NCBI RefSeq assembly: GCF_002224675.1
Contig: NZ_NMPZ01000027.1
Span: 1 to 49,390, forward strand
DNA length: 49,390 nucleotides
Reading direction: 5' to 3'
Source of the DNA: Segatella copri
GTDB taxonomy: Bacteria > Bacteroidota > Bacteroidia > Bacteroidales > Bacteroidaceae
Positions 34,900-42,763 of the stretch are shown piece by piece; position 1 is the first letter of the stretch, and each line of letters opens with the position of its first letter. Below the pieces are notes generated by a model. It was not told where the DNA came from and ran no database searches. It saw only the letters and a list, made by a program, of their open reading frames with translations. The position numbers and the translations under genes are program-made.

Positions 34900-35802
34900 A
34901 TGAAGGTTTACCAAGATTCAAAGGGAAATATTAATGGATACTCTTGGAATATTTCAAACAAGTTTATTCAAACTGTTGTAATGGGTGGTTGCCTATTAAG
35001 ATTAATGCTATTCCCTTTTGTGGGATTATATTTGATTTTCCATCCAAATGAAGGTGGAAAATATGCATTTTCTAGAAAATGGTATAACAAAATATTATGG
35101 ACTTATTCTGTAATATTGCCTTTATCTGTAATATTTTATGGTATAAGATATGATGATATAACAAAGGCTGAATTGTTGCTTTTACTTGGGGTACATAGTA
35201 TAATGCTCTTGGGTGCTTTTGGTGCTTTTATAGATGATGTCTTTTTGAACAATAACACAGTAAAAGAAAATAGTGCAAGCAAAAGTTATCACTATAATAA
35301 AAATAATGTAGATATGGTTGCTGAAATATCAAAAGAATTGGATTGTACGTTGCAATTCAAAGGGTTTAAAACCATTCGTGAATTAAAAGAGAGTTGTTCA
35401 GAAGTCCCTTCTTCTAATGGTGTGTACCTAGTGTTGAGGAGGAATAACCAACAACCGGTATTTAGTATTTCTAGTTTAGGAGGTTATGTGAAAGTTCCAA
35501 ATGATTCTCCTTGTTATTCACTATCTTATTTACAAGAACAATATGTTAACGGAACCTGTATTTTGTATATAGGAAAATCAACGAATATGAGAAGTCGTTT
35601 GCGTTCATACATGAGGTTTGGTCAAGGAAAGCGAGCTTCGCATGGAGGAGGAAGGGCGATTTGGCAAATGACAGATGTTGATGATTTTGTGATTTGCTGG
35701 GCAGAGACTTTGGAAAATTCAAGGATGGTTGAGTGGCGAATGATTCAAGCGTTTAAATTGAGCCATGAGGGAAAACGGCCATTTGCTAATATGAGTGATT
35801 AG
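34900..35802 (+). CDS. Membrane protein with GIY-YIG nuclease-like domain
   Basis: A 300-residue protein from the ATG at 34900, chosen because GGAGGT sits 7 bases upstream, an unusually strong ribosome site here. Three hydrophobic segments lie at about 19-45, 62-80 and 88-110. A soluble C-terminal domain (about 170-300) carries a GIY-YIG pattern: GVYLVLRR near 174, LYIGKSTNMRSRL near 222, a Glu in MVEWRMIQAFKL near 279, and an Asn in RPFANMSD at the end. A DNA or RNA nuclease tethered to the inner membrane is inferred. The gene is clearly AT-richer than its neighbours, a sign of transfer. Confidence 0.75.
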   Translation: MKVYQDSKGNINGYSWNISNKFIQTVVMGGCLLRLMLFPFVGLYLIFHPNEGGKYAFSRKWYNKILWTYSVILPLSVIFYGIRYDDITKAELLLLLGVHSIMLLGAFGAFIDDVFLNNNTVKENSASKSYHYNKNNVDMVAEISKELDCTLQFKGFKTIRELKESCSEVPSSNGVYLVLRRNNQQPVFSISSLGGYVKVPNDSPCYSLSYLQEQYVNGTCILYIGKSTNMRSRLRSYMRFGQGKRASHGGGRAIWQMTDVDDFVICWAETLENSRMVEWRMIQAFKLSHEGKRPFANMSD

Positions 35803-35838
35803 CTGAATTTCTTAATAAGAGATTTTTGAAAATGAAAG

Positions 35839-35878
35839 CATAGGTACAAGTACATTGAGCACTTATACCTATGTTTTT
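35839..35878 (+). terminator. Terminator of the GIY-YIG gene
   Basis: CATAGGTACAAGT (35839-35851) pairs with ACTTATACCTATG (35861-35873), with one mismatch, followed by TTTTT. Confidence 0.85.
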
Positions 35879-35897
35879 ATTTATAATGTTGAGGGCT

Positions 35898-36068
35898 TTA
35901 TTTATTGCGTTGGCTCTGAGCATGAATCTTTTCAATCTGCTCCAATTTTTGTTCTCTGGTATATGAATGGTTTAGCATTTCCTTAACCTCCTTAAGAGCA
36001 TTTAATGTGTTTTGGCGATGAAAGTCGGTAAGAAAGTTTCGCTTGCGAACAACTATTTCTTGTATTTT
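35898..36068 (-). pseudogene. Second copy of the overprinted small ORF, start missing
   Basis: An open frame of 56 codons on the minus strand ends at TAA (35898-35900) and begins after an in-frame TAA at 36069. It encodes LTDFHRQNTLNALKEV and HSYTREQKLEQIEKI, homologous to the ORF at 33874-34080. No ATG, GTG or TTG precedes the conserved part, so it is a remnant or needs another start. The kinase-equivalent frame holds only a trace (LSYRLSSPKHIKC) and is broken by stops. It lies directly downstream of, and partly overlaps, the ADP-ribosylglycohydrolase gene. Confidence 0.55.
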
Positions 36069-36559
36069 TTATCTATTTTCTTTATTTCATTGTTGGCTTT
36101 AAATTGTTGATATATTCTTGTCATGTTCTTAGGGAGATAGTTCATAGCCTTGTCTTTCATATCTTGCGGAATACCGAATCGGGCTTCGGCGATGGAGCCG
36201 ACGATGGCACCGATGGTATCGCTATCGCCGCCATGTGATATGGCTAGGCGGATGGCATCCTCGAAGAATGAGGCTTGCGAGAGGAGATAGAAAGATAATG
36301 GCACGGCATCCATGCAGGTTTCATCGAACTTGCCTTTCGGATAATCTCGGGTATCGAAATCCTCGTAATAGCTGCGGCACCAATCCAGCAGGCTTTCCTG
36401 ATAGCTTCGTCCGTTCAGTATCGCATCGGCTACCGTTACCGTACAGATGGTATCATCGGTGAAGTCGCATCCCTCGCCGAACATCCCGAAATCATAATCA
36501 AACGTATTGTTGAACTCATATTTTGAGCCAGCAATATCTCCTATCATATCTCCTAACAT
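36053..36559 (-). CDS. ADP-ribosylglycohydrolase family protein, internally shortened
   Basis: A 168-residue member of the ADP-ribosylglycohydrolase (DraG/ARH-like) family, whose members are usually about 250-300 residues. The N-terminal metal motif is present (GDIAGSKYEF, FTDDTICTVTVADAIL) and so is the C-terminal one (AIRLAISHGGDSDTIGAIVGSIAEA). The central part with the usual Gly-Ser-Met-Arg and His-Asn-His segments is missing: residues around YYEDFDTRDYPKGKFDETC join the two halves in frame. It is the last gene of a tight minus-strand run. Whether it still hydrolyses ADP-ribose bonds is uncertain. Confidence 0.85.
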   Translation of the reverse strand: MLGDMIGDIAGSKYEFNNTFDYDFGMFGEGCDFTDDTICTVTVADAILNGRSYQESLLDWCRSYYEDFDTRDYPKGKFDETCMDAVPLSFYLLSQASFFEDAIRLAISHGGDSDTIGAIVGSIAEARFGIPQDMKDKAMNYLPKNMTRIYQQFKANNEIKKIDKKYKK

Positions 36560-36565
36560 AAGCTG

Positions 36566-36781
36566 CTAATAATCTAAATCTAATTCAGTCATGTAGTAAT
36601 AGCAGAGCTGATAATACTTATTTCCAAACTCGACGACATCCATTTCTCCCATAAATATCACTTCTTCTCTTGTGAATCCTTTAAAGAATCCATTCTTGAT
36701 AGCCTCTTCCTCGTTTTCAAAACGATTCATGAGTTCCCAGAATCGCTTTTGCTCTTCTTCTGTGTGATGTATAAATGCCAT
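36566..36781 (-). CDS. Small uncharacterised acidic protein
   Basis: A 71-residue protein from the ATG at 36781 (AFIHHTEEEQKRFWELMNRF). It is acidic, aromatic and probably all-helical, with no membrane segment. It is packed between the deiminase gene (5-base gap) and the glycohydrolase gene (6-base gap), so it belongs to the same mRNA. No family recognised; a toxin-immunity or adaptor role would be speculation. Confidence 0.65.
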   Translation of the reverse strand: MAFIHHTEEEQKRFWELMNRFENEEEAIKNGFFKGFTREEVIFMGEMDVVEFGNKYYQLCYYYMTELDLDY

Positions 36782-36786
36782 GATAA

Positions 36787-37614
36787 TTATTTTTTGATAT
36801 TCCAAGTTATACAATTCAAGGCTCCGCCTTGTTTAATGATCTCTTCACTATCCAACTGGTAGATATTACATGATGGATAGTATGTTTTTATTTGCTCCAT
36901 AGCTTGCTCATCCTCTTCTATGTTGATAGCTGGCAGAACGATGTTGTTGCCAACTTGCAGGAAGTTGATGTATGCCCAATTTCGCTTATCTGCTCGCTGC
37001 ACATGATAATGTAGCTTCTCTATCCGAAAACGGGTGGCAAACCGTCGCTCGAATTCTTCTGCAAGTTCCTGGTCGTAATCAGCATAGTTGGTCATTAGAA
37101 GATGTGACTCGTCTATTGGTTTCACTATTCCATCAGCATGCCCATATTTCTCATATTTATCCCATGGAAGCATGATGAGTTCACAATGAAATAGATGCTC
37201 CAACTCATTCAATACTTCTGCTTGCGGATATTGAGCGTTTTCATGAAAAACTTTCTCTGTCATGATGATACAATCATGGGCTTTTACCACATTCCCGCCA
37301 TCTATTATCAAATCGGTGGCTTGGATATTGGGTAGTTTCAAAGCATTGCACACGCTCTTTGTATCCGTGATATATTGCTTGTCTGATTCTTTCTTTGTGA
37401 GATAATCGGGATAATACCGATATTGCAGGAAATCCTCTTCGGCTAGTTGAATCGGCATGTAGTCACGACACCAGATATCGGCTGTGTTTGATAACAGAGC
37501 CATATTGATGTGGACATTCTTCAGTAACTCCGAAAAACGGCTGAAGAATGCGGGATGAACCTTTGGAAGCCATTCTGAAACGAATACCTGATTCGTATCT
37601 CTATCTGCTATCAT
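36787..37614 (-). CDS. Agmatine deiminase / peptidyl-arginine deiminase family protein
   Basis: A 275-residue member of the Porphyromonas-type peptidyl-arginine deiminase/agmatine deiminase family (PF04371), shorter than AguA (about 360). Active-site pieces are visible: WCRDYMP near 50, a GGN motif near 105, HADG near 160 and the nucleophile Cys in GGALNC near 269. It hydrolyses a guanidino group to give ammonia; the substrate (agmatine, arginine or a protein) is open. No signal peptide. It overlaps the upstream gene by 4 bases. Confidence 0.88.
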   Translation of the reverse strand: MIADRDTNQVFVSEWLPKVHPAFFSRFSELLKNVHINMALLSNTADIWCRDYMPIQLAEEDFLQYRYYPDYLTKKESDKQYITDTKSVCNALKLPNIQATDLIIDGGNVVKAHDCIIMTEKVFHENAQYPQAEVLNELEHLFHCELIMLPWDKYEKYGHADGIVKPIDESHLLMTNYADYDQELAEEFERRFATRFRIEKLHYHVQRADKRNWAYINFLQVGNNIVLPAINIEEDEQAMEQIKTYYPSCNIYQLDSEEIIKQGGALNCITWNIKK

Positions 37615-38297
37615 ACCTGTATCTTTTTAAATTGCCATGGCCGTGGGTCTTGGATATGCTTCATGTCTTTTATCAGGGTGAACCCTTTGTCGAGAAGTTC
37701 CTGATGCTCTTTTGCTTGCATCTTCTGTCCGTTTTCATCATATTTCGCCACGTTCTTGCGCACATCAGCTTCTACCTCTGCCTTTTCTTCTCCATCAACC
37801 CATTTGATGGAGAAGCCATCGAAGATGGAGGCTTGCGAATAAAGCATATCATATAATAAGGTGGAACGACTGTCGGGTGGATTTCCATCTACCGAAAACT
37901 CACGTATCAGCAGGGATGCCCTGATGGCATCTTCGGGATGGGTGCCCTTCTCGAACGTGATGTCGATTCCTGAAACATGGTTGTGCAGGATGCCCAACTT
38001 GAAGATGCTCTTGGGAGAACCATTCTTGGGGTTGCGATGATATACGATGGGGTCTTTGATGCCACCCTCGGCCTCTTCGTGATAGTAGAACTCCACACAC
38101 GTGGGTTGTACTGTTACCTGTTGGATACCAGTACTTACCAGGAAGTGACCGGCTAAAGCTATCTGAGCGATTTCCTTGAATTCAGAAGGGATGAATGGGG
38201 TGCCCTGATTTCCGAATGGGTGGTCTTCGTTCAGAATTTTTCTCCGTGTATCCTCACTCAAGGAAAATGATTCTAAAGTTTCTTTCAAGTTCTGCAT
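37611..38297 (-). CDS. Uncharacterised protein in the deiminase cluster
   Basis: A 228-residue soluble protein with no signal or membrane segment. Conserved-looking blocks are FGNQGTPFIPSEFKEIAQIALAG, CVEFYYHEE and LGILHNHVSGIDITFEKGTHPEDAIRASLLIREF. The His-Asn-His and following Asp/Glu could be a ligand-binding site, but I do not recognise a named family. It is read just upstream of, and overlapping by 4 bases, the deiminase gene, and 51 bases downstream of the sigma-macro fusion. Confidence 0.7.
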   Translation of the reverse strand: MQNLKETLESFSLSEDTRRKILNEDHPFGNQGTPFIPSEFKEIAQIALAGHFLVSTGIQQVTVQPTCVEFYYHEEAEGGIKDPIVYHRNPKNGSPKSIFKLGILHNHVSGIDITFEKGTHPEDAIRASLLIREFSVDGNPPDSRSTLLYDMLYSQASIFDGFSIKWVDGEEKAEVEADVRKNVAKYDENGQKMQAKEHQELLDKGFTLIKDMKHIQDPRPWQFKKIQV

Positions 38298-38348
38298 GAT
38301 CTTTTCCTTTTTCTTTCAAAACCTATATTTCACTCTTTCTTCAGAAAA

Positions 38349-39557
38349 TTACTCTATCACCTCCCAGAAACTCTCCGGCAAGCTGATGTTCTTCATCTTC
38401 TTTGCGCTCTTGAACAATGGGGCGATGTCTTCGGCTTCGAAACCGGCGATGCCGCAACCTATTGGGGTCACCAGGAAATGTAGCTCGGGATGCTGATGGG
38501 CAAAGATAATGAATTCCTCCACGTATGGACGAATGGTTTCCACGCCGCCCTGCATTGTAGGGATGGCATAACTTTGGCCCTGCAAGCCTACACCCTTGCC
38601 CATGACGGCACCGAAATGCAGGCGGGCAATGCGGGCAGCACCACCACCATGCATGCCAGCCAGATTGCTGCCAAACACAAAAATCTCGTTCTCTTTTAAT
38701 GAATCAATCCAGCTAGGAGTGATTCTTCCCTTCTTCATATCTTCCATATTATTCTTATTATTAAATATGTTATTGCCATTATCTGCCGCTTCCTCGCAGC
38801 ACATGCATTCTGCCATCATTCTCGGCATAGAACTCATTCTCGGCATCGACATCTTCGGAGCACTTTCGATACATGTGTCTTCCTCTGCGAACGACAGATA
38901 GCTTCCGTATTCCGATGCATCAAAGTATCTCTTGAAATAAGGAATCACCACATCGTGCATCATCTTTTGGCAACGCTGGGTGACGGCTGAATGGGATATG
39001 CCCAACTGGGCGGCTACGTCCTTGCCCCTGAATCCCTCTATATAGAGCATCTTCAGGATGATGCTGTTCTTGCTGTCTCTGCCATAATAGAAATTGCCGA
39101 TATCTTCTATCGTCTGGTAAAGATCGTGCTCAAACTGGTTGTCGGTCACGTCAAACTGCATCTTGCGGCTTTCCTGCCGTGCTTCGAAACTCTCGAAACG
39201 ATGCTCCTTCACCACCTCCTTCAATTTATCCAGCAGCAGGAACCGGAAGCCGTTTACCATCCATGTTTTGAGCGACATGCTTGGCTTTCTATCTTCCAAA
39301 GGCTTGAAGTCGTGTTTGCAGAGATAGAGATAGTACTCGTGAGCCAGCGAGAAGAAATCCATGCCTGGCTTGTGCTGCAGGTCATATCGCTTGTCGTAGA
39401 TGCAATAAGCCACCCGGCAGTAGCCGTAGTAATACTCCCTCACTATTCTGGCATTGGCATCCTTGAAGCCCTGCAGAATCTCATCATCCGATAAGCTTTC
39501 CAATGCCTTCTTATCCGATGGTTCTATCTTTTCTGAAAAATTCTTTTCTTTCTTCAT
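38349..39557 (-). CDS. Sigma-70-like factor fused to an A1S_2505/macro-like domain
   Basis: A 402-residue fusion from the ATG at 39557. Residues about 20-215 are a sigma factor: a region-2-like part (YYYGYCRVAYCIYDKRYD, SLKTWMVNGFRFLLLDKL) and a region-4 helix-turn-helix (LYIEGFRGKDVAAQLGISHSAVTQRC). A Met- and Cys-rich linker follows (about 225-270). Residues about 275-402 match the A1S_2505 phage-type family, a macro-like ADP-ribose-binding fold (FVFGSNLAGMHGGGAARIA, SYAIPTMQGG, TPIGCGIAGF). A nucleotide-sensing or regulated sigma factor is inferred. First gene of the tight run down to 36053. Confidence 0.82.
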   Translation of the reverse strand: MKKEKNFSEKIEPSDKKALESLSDDEILQGFKDANARIVREYYYGYCRVAYCIYDKRYDLQHKPGMDFFSLAHEYYLYLCKHDFKPLEDRKPSMSLKTWMVNGFRFLLLDKLKEVVKEHRFESFEARQESRKMQFDVTDNQFEHDLYQTIEDIGNFYYGRDSKNSIILKMLYIEGFRGKDVAAQLGISHSAVTQRCQKMMHDVVIPYFKRYFDASEYGSYLSFAEEDTCIESAPKMSMPRMSSMPRMMAECMCCEEAADNGNNIFNNKNNMEDMKKGRITPSWIDSLKENEIFVFGSNLAGMHGGGAARIARLHFGAVMGKGVGLQGQSYAIPTMQGGVETIRPYVEEFIIFAHQHPELHFLVTPIGCGIAGFEAEDIAPLFKSAKKMKNISLPESFWEVIE

Positions 39558-39592
39558 ATCGATATATCTTTTTGATATCCGCAATTCGATTG

Positions 39593-39600
39593 CAAATATA
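39593..39600 (-). promoter_or_regulatory. -7 box for the sigma-macro fusion gene
   Basis: TATATTTG followed by CAA on the minus strand, 36 bases before the ATG at 39557. No standard -33 at the right distance. Confidence 0.5.
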
Positions 39601-39762
39601 TACTTTTTGCAAAAGAAATGGCAGGTTTTGCCCATTTTTTCTCTTCTACATTCTATTAAAAGAAGAAAATGATGCAAAAATTAAGCTGGTATCGAAAAAA
39701 AAAGCATCCCGCTTTTTTACTTTTCCCGTTTTGGATGGTTATATGATCGTACCATTCAAGTA

Positions 39763-40923
39763 TTATTTCTTCTTTTCTTCCCAAGCCAGTATCAAGCCGA
39801 CAACGCCCGAATAGCTCTTTCTGCCTTCCGCCACATGGTTGCCCTTGAGGTAGAAATCGAAGATGATATCCTGGGCGGCATCCAATGCCTTGCATCGCTT
39901 GCTGAGCCAGTAGCGGCGGTCGCTCTTTGCCAGTTGGATAATCTTGGGACGGATGTGTTTCAGGAATCTTTCACCCTCCTTTTCGCCGAGAATATCGAAT
40001 ACATTGTTCAGTACGTGGAAGAAAATGTGGTAATATCCGCTGAATCTCACCTGCTTATCTGCCGATGCCGTGCACACGATGTAACTGTAGAAATTCGCCT
40101 CACCCTCGTTGGCTACACCCAGAAAGTGAGCAAACTCGTGGGCGTAGGTGGCAGGATAATCGTGGGGAAGAATATCTCCATTAAGCGTGAACTCACAGAA
40201 GAAAGGCCCCATGCTTCCGGTAACGCCCGACATCGAACTGAGGGGTGTGAATACCATCGTCTTGGCATGAGGATGCTGGTTGAAAGGTGCATTGATACCC
40301 TCCTTATAACCTATTTTATTATATTCCTTCAGAACCGCATCCCGCACCCGATTTTTCAAACCGTCATCTACGATGCTATCAGAGAAAATGCTACTCCCAG
40401 CAATATCAGAAGAAATGCTTAAAGCGTTGAGACTGTCGGCATATTGATAGGCGAATGCCTTGAATTTAGCTTCGCTTACTTCCACCGGCTTCATTCCTGT
40501 TCTATCATAGATATTCGGCTGGGAGTAGTTCAATCCCCAGGCGATGTAGAACCAGGCATATACCCAAAGCAGGTATTCTGCCACTCTTCCGAAAACAATC
40601 TTCTTCTTGGGATAGCTGCCTTTCTTTGCTGCCAGGAAGAAGTATCGCCTGGCAAGCTTCTTTCTCAATCCTATTTCATAGATGGGATAGAAGATAACCC
40701 AGGCAATGCTGAGAGCGATGAAGATATCGCCTACGGCAAAAGAAAAAAATCCTGAGATGGGAGAAAGGAGTGTGCCGATAATCGGATAGATACGGGTGGT
40801 GTAGATGAATCCCCATAGAGGAATCATTTTGGCAAGAGTAACGAGGAGGAGCAGTACCAGCAATAACCAGTGGCGCCACTTTACCCGATTGAGTCGAAAT
40901 GTATGCAGTATCTTCATATTCAT
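39763..40923 (-). CDS. DUF3810 membrane protein with HExxH motif
   Basis: A 386-residue protein with three N-terminal hydrophobic segments (about 18-36, 50-80 and 113-130), then a soluble domain. It matches DUF3810: the zinc-peptidase-like HEFAH in YAHEFAHFLGVANEGEANFYSY near 250, with a second Glu downstream. A membrane-anchored metallopeptidase is inferred; no substrate is known. Single gene, with a TATTTTTG box (40975-40982) upstream on the minus strand. Confidence 0.88.
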   Translation of the reverse strand: MNMKILHTFRLNRVKWRHWLLLVLLLLVTLAKMIPLWGFIYTTRIYPIIGTLLSPISGFFSFAVGDIFIALSIAWVIFYPIYEIGLRKKLARRYFFLAAKKGSYPKKKIVFGRVAEYLLWVYAWFYIAWGLNYSQPNIYDRTGMKPVEVSEAKFKAFAYQYADSLNALSISSDIAGSSIFSDSIVDDGLKNRVRDAVLKEYNKIGYKEGINAPFNQHPHAKTMVFTPLSSMSGVTGSMGPFFCEFTLNGDILPHDYPATYAHEFAHFLGVANEGEANFYSYIVCTASADKQVRFSGYYHIFFHVLNNVFDILGEKEGERFLKHIRPKIIQLAKSDRRYWLSKRCKALDAAQDIIFDFYLKGNHVAEGRKSYSGVVGLILAWEEKKK

Positions 40924-41000
40924 TATTTCTTCATTCTAATTGTTCTTAATGTCGCCAAATATGGCTTTCTGATGCAAAAATACAAAAGTTTTCTGAATAG

Positions 41001-41034
41001 TTGACAGCATCGATTCATTTTTTTGCTATTTTTG
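41001..41034 (+). promoter_or_regulatory. Promoter of the 34-residue small protein
   Basis: TTG (41001-41003), 23 bases, TATTTTTG (41027-41034) followed by CAT, 55 bases before the ATG. The spacer is at the long end of the usual range. Confidence 0.6.
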
Positions 41035-41089
41035 CATATACAAAAGATAGAAACGAATTTATTAACTTAAAGTAATAGGAGGGGCTATC

Positions 41090-41194
41090 ATGAAACAGAC
41101 ACAGGAAAAATTCGAGGCAATGAACCTTGAGTATGAGAACCTCTATAATGAGGAAGATGACCGCAGAGATTATAATTCTGTTTGGTACAGTTAG
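41090..41194 (+). CDS. Small protein of 34 residues with strong signals
   Basis: ATG at 41090-41092, TAG at 41192-41194. The product is acidic and Tyr-rich (KFEAMNLEYENLYNEEDDRR, ending in SVWYS). It has a promoter upstream, a strong AGGAGGGG ribosome site 7 bases before the ATG and a hairpin terminator 27 bases after the stop, so it reads as a complete expressed unit. No signal peptide. Function unknown; not homologous by eye to the 38-residue protein at 20851. Confidence 0.7.
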   Translation: MKQTQEKFEAMNLEYENLYNEEDDRRDYNSVWYS

Positions 41195-41221
41195 GTAATT
41201 GAGTGCAGTTAGACAATAAAG

Positions 41222-41266
41222 GGCTATGCTATTTGTTGCAGAATCTCAAGCAACAACAGCATAGCC
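41222..41266. terminator. Hairpin between convergent genes
   Basis: GGCTATGCT (41222-41230) pairs with AGCATAGCC (41258-41266); an inner GTTGC/GCAAC stem extends it. T-rich tracts flank it on both strands, so it may end both the small gene and the M15 peptidase gene. Confidence 0.75.
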
Positions 41267-41277
41267 TTCTTGTGTCC

Positions 41278-41976
41278 TTATTTCTCGAAGTGCTGGTAAT
41301 CCTTGCTATGTTTCCAGTCGCCACCCCATCGGAACCCTTTCTCCTTGAAGAGCCGGTAGCATAAATCGCCCTTTCTGATCATGTAAGCATGGTGCTTGCT
41401 ACGGTCGAGATAAGGTCGTGCCGTAGCTGGCTCTACCACTTCCTTGCCATTCTTCAAATGCTTATGATAGGGATTGTATAGGGTATTGATGTCAACGGCA
41501 AGTCCCTTGCCATGCTTCGAAACGGTCTTGGTATGTGAGATGAATCGGAAATTGAAGCTGGAGGAGTTGTTGTCCCTCATCGCCCTCTCGTCGTCGGCAT
41601 CCCAGTAGTCGATAAGTCTCATTCGCTCTATCGGATATTTTGCCTTATATAGCTTTCTGAAGATATCGAGTACATCAGCGGCTATCGCCTTGTTCACCAC
41701 CATTTCACCTACGATGTTTCTGCCTTTTTTATCCACATGCAGGCATCGCAGGTATCGCAATTCACTTCTTGCCACGGTGCAGTTTTTCTTATACGTTTTC
41801 CCCTGCATCAGGTGGAAAATATCATCAGGAATGGGGGATGTGGAGAAGAAATGCTTCTCTCCAAGTTTTCTGATGGTTTGCTCGCTGACGATTTCTCCCG
41901 GCTTCTGCGCCTTGGATGGAAGGCAGCAAAGCATGGGGAGAGCAAAGTATAGGATGATGATCTTTTTCCAAAACAT
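41278..41976 (-). CDS. Secreted M15-type peptidase (D-Ala-D-Ala carboxypeptidase-like)
   Basis: A 232-residue protein with a signal peptide (about 1-23). The M15 zinc site is visible: SKHGKGLAVDIN near 152-163 and the C-terminal DYQHFEK with the third ligand His. Members cut peptidoglycan stem peptides; this one carries the domain alone in an otherwise short form. The cell-wall role is inferred from the family. A hairpin just past its stop ends the gene. Confidence 0.85.
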   Translation of the reverse strand: MFWKKIIILYFALPMLCCLPSKAQKPGEIVSEQTIRKLGEKHFFSTSPIPDDIFHLMQGKTYKKNCTVARSELRYLRCLHVDKKGRNIVGEMVVNKAIAADVLDIFRKLYKAKYPIERMRLIDYWDADDERAMRDNNSSSFNFRFISHTKTVSKHGKGLAVDINTLYNPYHKHLKNGKEVVEPATARPYLDRSKHHAYMIRKGDLCYRLFKEKGFRWGGDWKHSKDYQHFEK

Positions 41977-42020
41977 AATTCTTTCTCCTTAATATTTATT
42001 CTCTTTCATTCTTTCTTGAT

Positions 42021-42515
42021 TTAATTTCTCTTCTCCTTATTTTGATTCACAGGGATATAATGCGAATCCTTGATTTCGCCAATCACGATGATGCTGTGGA
42101 GACTTCCGATGCAGTCGATATTTCCCAGGGTATTGAGCATGAAGTCCTGATAATCCTTCATGTCCCGGGCATACACCTTGATCTGGAAATCGTAATCACC
42201 GGTGGTGTTGTAGCATTCCGTTATCTGGTCGATGGTTTGCACGGTGTCCATGAATTGCTGAATCAAATCGTGGGTGTGCTGCTTCAATCGGATATTACAG
42301 AGCACAATCACGTTGTGTCCCATCTTGTGATGATCCACTATCGCTCCATATCGCTGGATGTATCCCTCACGCTCCAGTCGCTTCTGTCGCTCGAAGGTGG
42401 GAGAAGGGGAGAGGTGTACTCTTGCGGCAAGTTCCTTCACGGTGAGTCGTGAGTTCTGCTGCAACAACTTGAGTATCTTGATATCGATTTCATCGAGATT
42501 TTCTTCTGTAGCCAT
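42021..42515 (-). CDS. Lrp/AsnC family transcriptional regulator
   Basis: A 164-residue regulator. The N-terminal winged helix-turn-helix is typical (DEIDIKILKLLQQNSRLTVKELAARVHLSPSPTFERQKRLEREGYIQRY) and the C-terminal RAM ligand domain follows (VIVLCNIRLKQ, ECYNTTGDYDFQIKV). It senses an amino acid and is divergent from the MetE-like gene, which it may control. The last residues (IPVNQNKEKRN) are a short basic tail. Confidence 0.93.
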   Translation of the reverse strand: MATEENLDEIDIKILKLLQQNSRLTVKELAARVHLSPSPTFERQKRLEREGYIQRYGAIVDHHKMGHNVIVLCNIRLKQHTHDLIQQFMDTVQTIDQITECYNTTGDYDFQIKVYARDMKDYQDFMLNTLGNIDCIGSLHSIIVIGEIKDSHYIPVNQNKEKRN

Positions 42516-42605
42516 TGTTCCTTTTCTTTCTGTTTTATAGTTTCTTTGTTTCTCCTTTTAGCGTTTCTTACAGAATAATATTCTACGAATTTGCCAAATT
42601 CGCTG

Positions 42606-42613
42606 CAAAGATA
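42606..42613 (-). promoter_or_regulatory. -7 box of the Lrp-type regulator gene
   Basis: TATCTTTG followed by CAG on the minus strand, 90 bases before the regulator start. It lies close to the plus-strand promoter at 42642-42672, so one operator could act on both. Confidence 0.5.
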
Positions 42614-42641
42614 GCATATTTTTCTGAATTACGAAGAATAT

Positions 42642-42672
42642 TTGGCAGATAAAATTCTTCTTCTTACCTTTG
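42642..42672 (+). promoter_or_regulatory. Promoter of the MetE-like gene
   Basis: TTG (42642-42644), 20 bases, TACCTTTG (42665-42672) followed by CA. AGGAGATAAAATA precedes the ATG at 42764. Confidence 0.75.
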
Positions 42673-42763
42673 CACTCGCAATTCCGGATGCAAAGAGCCG
42701 TTCATCATCAGATAATGGCAAAGTAAGAGTCATTCATCATTAAAAAATATAGGAGATAAAATA

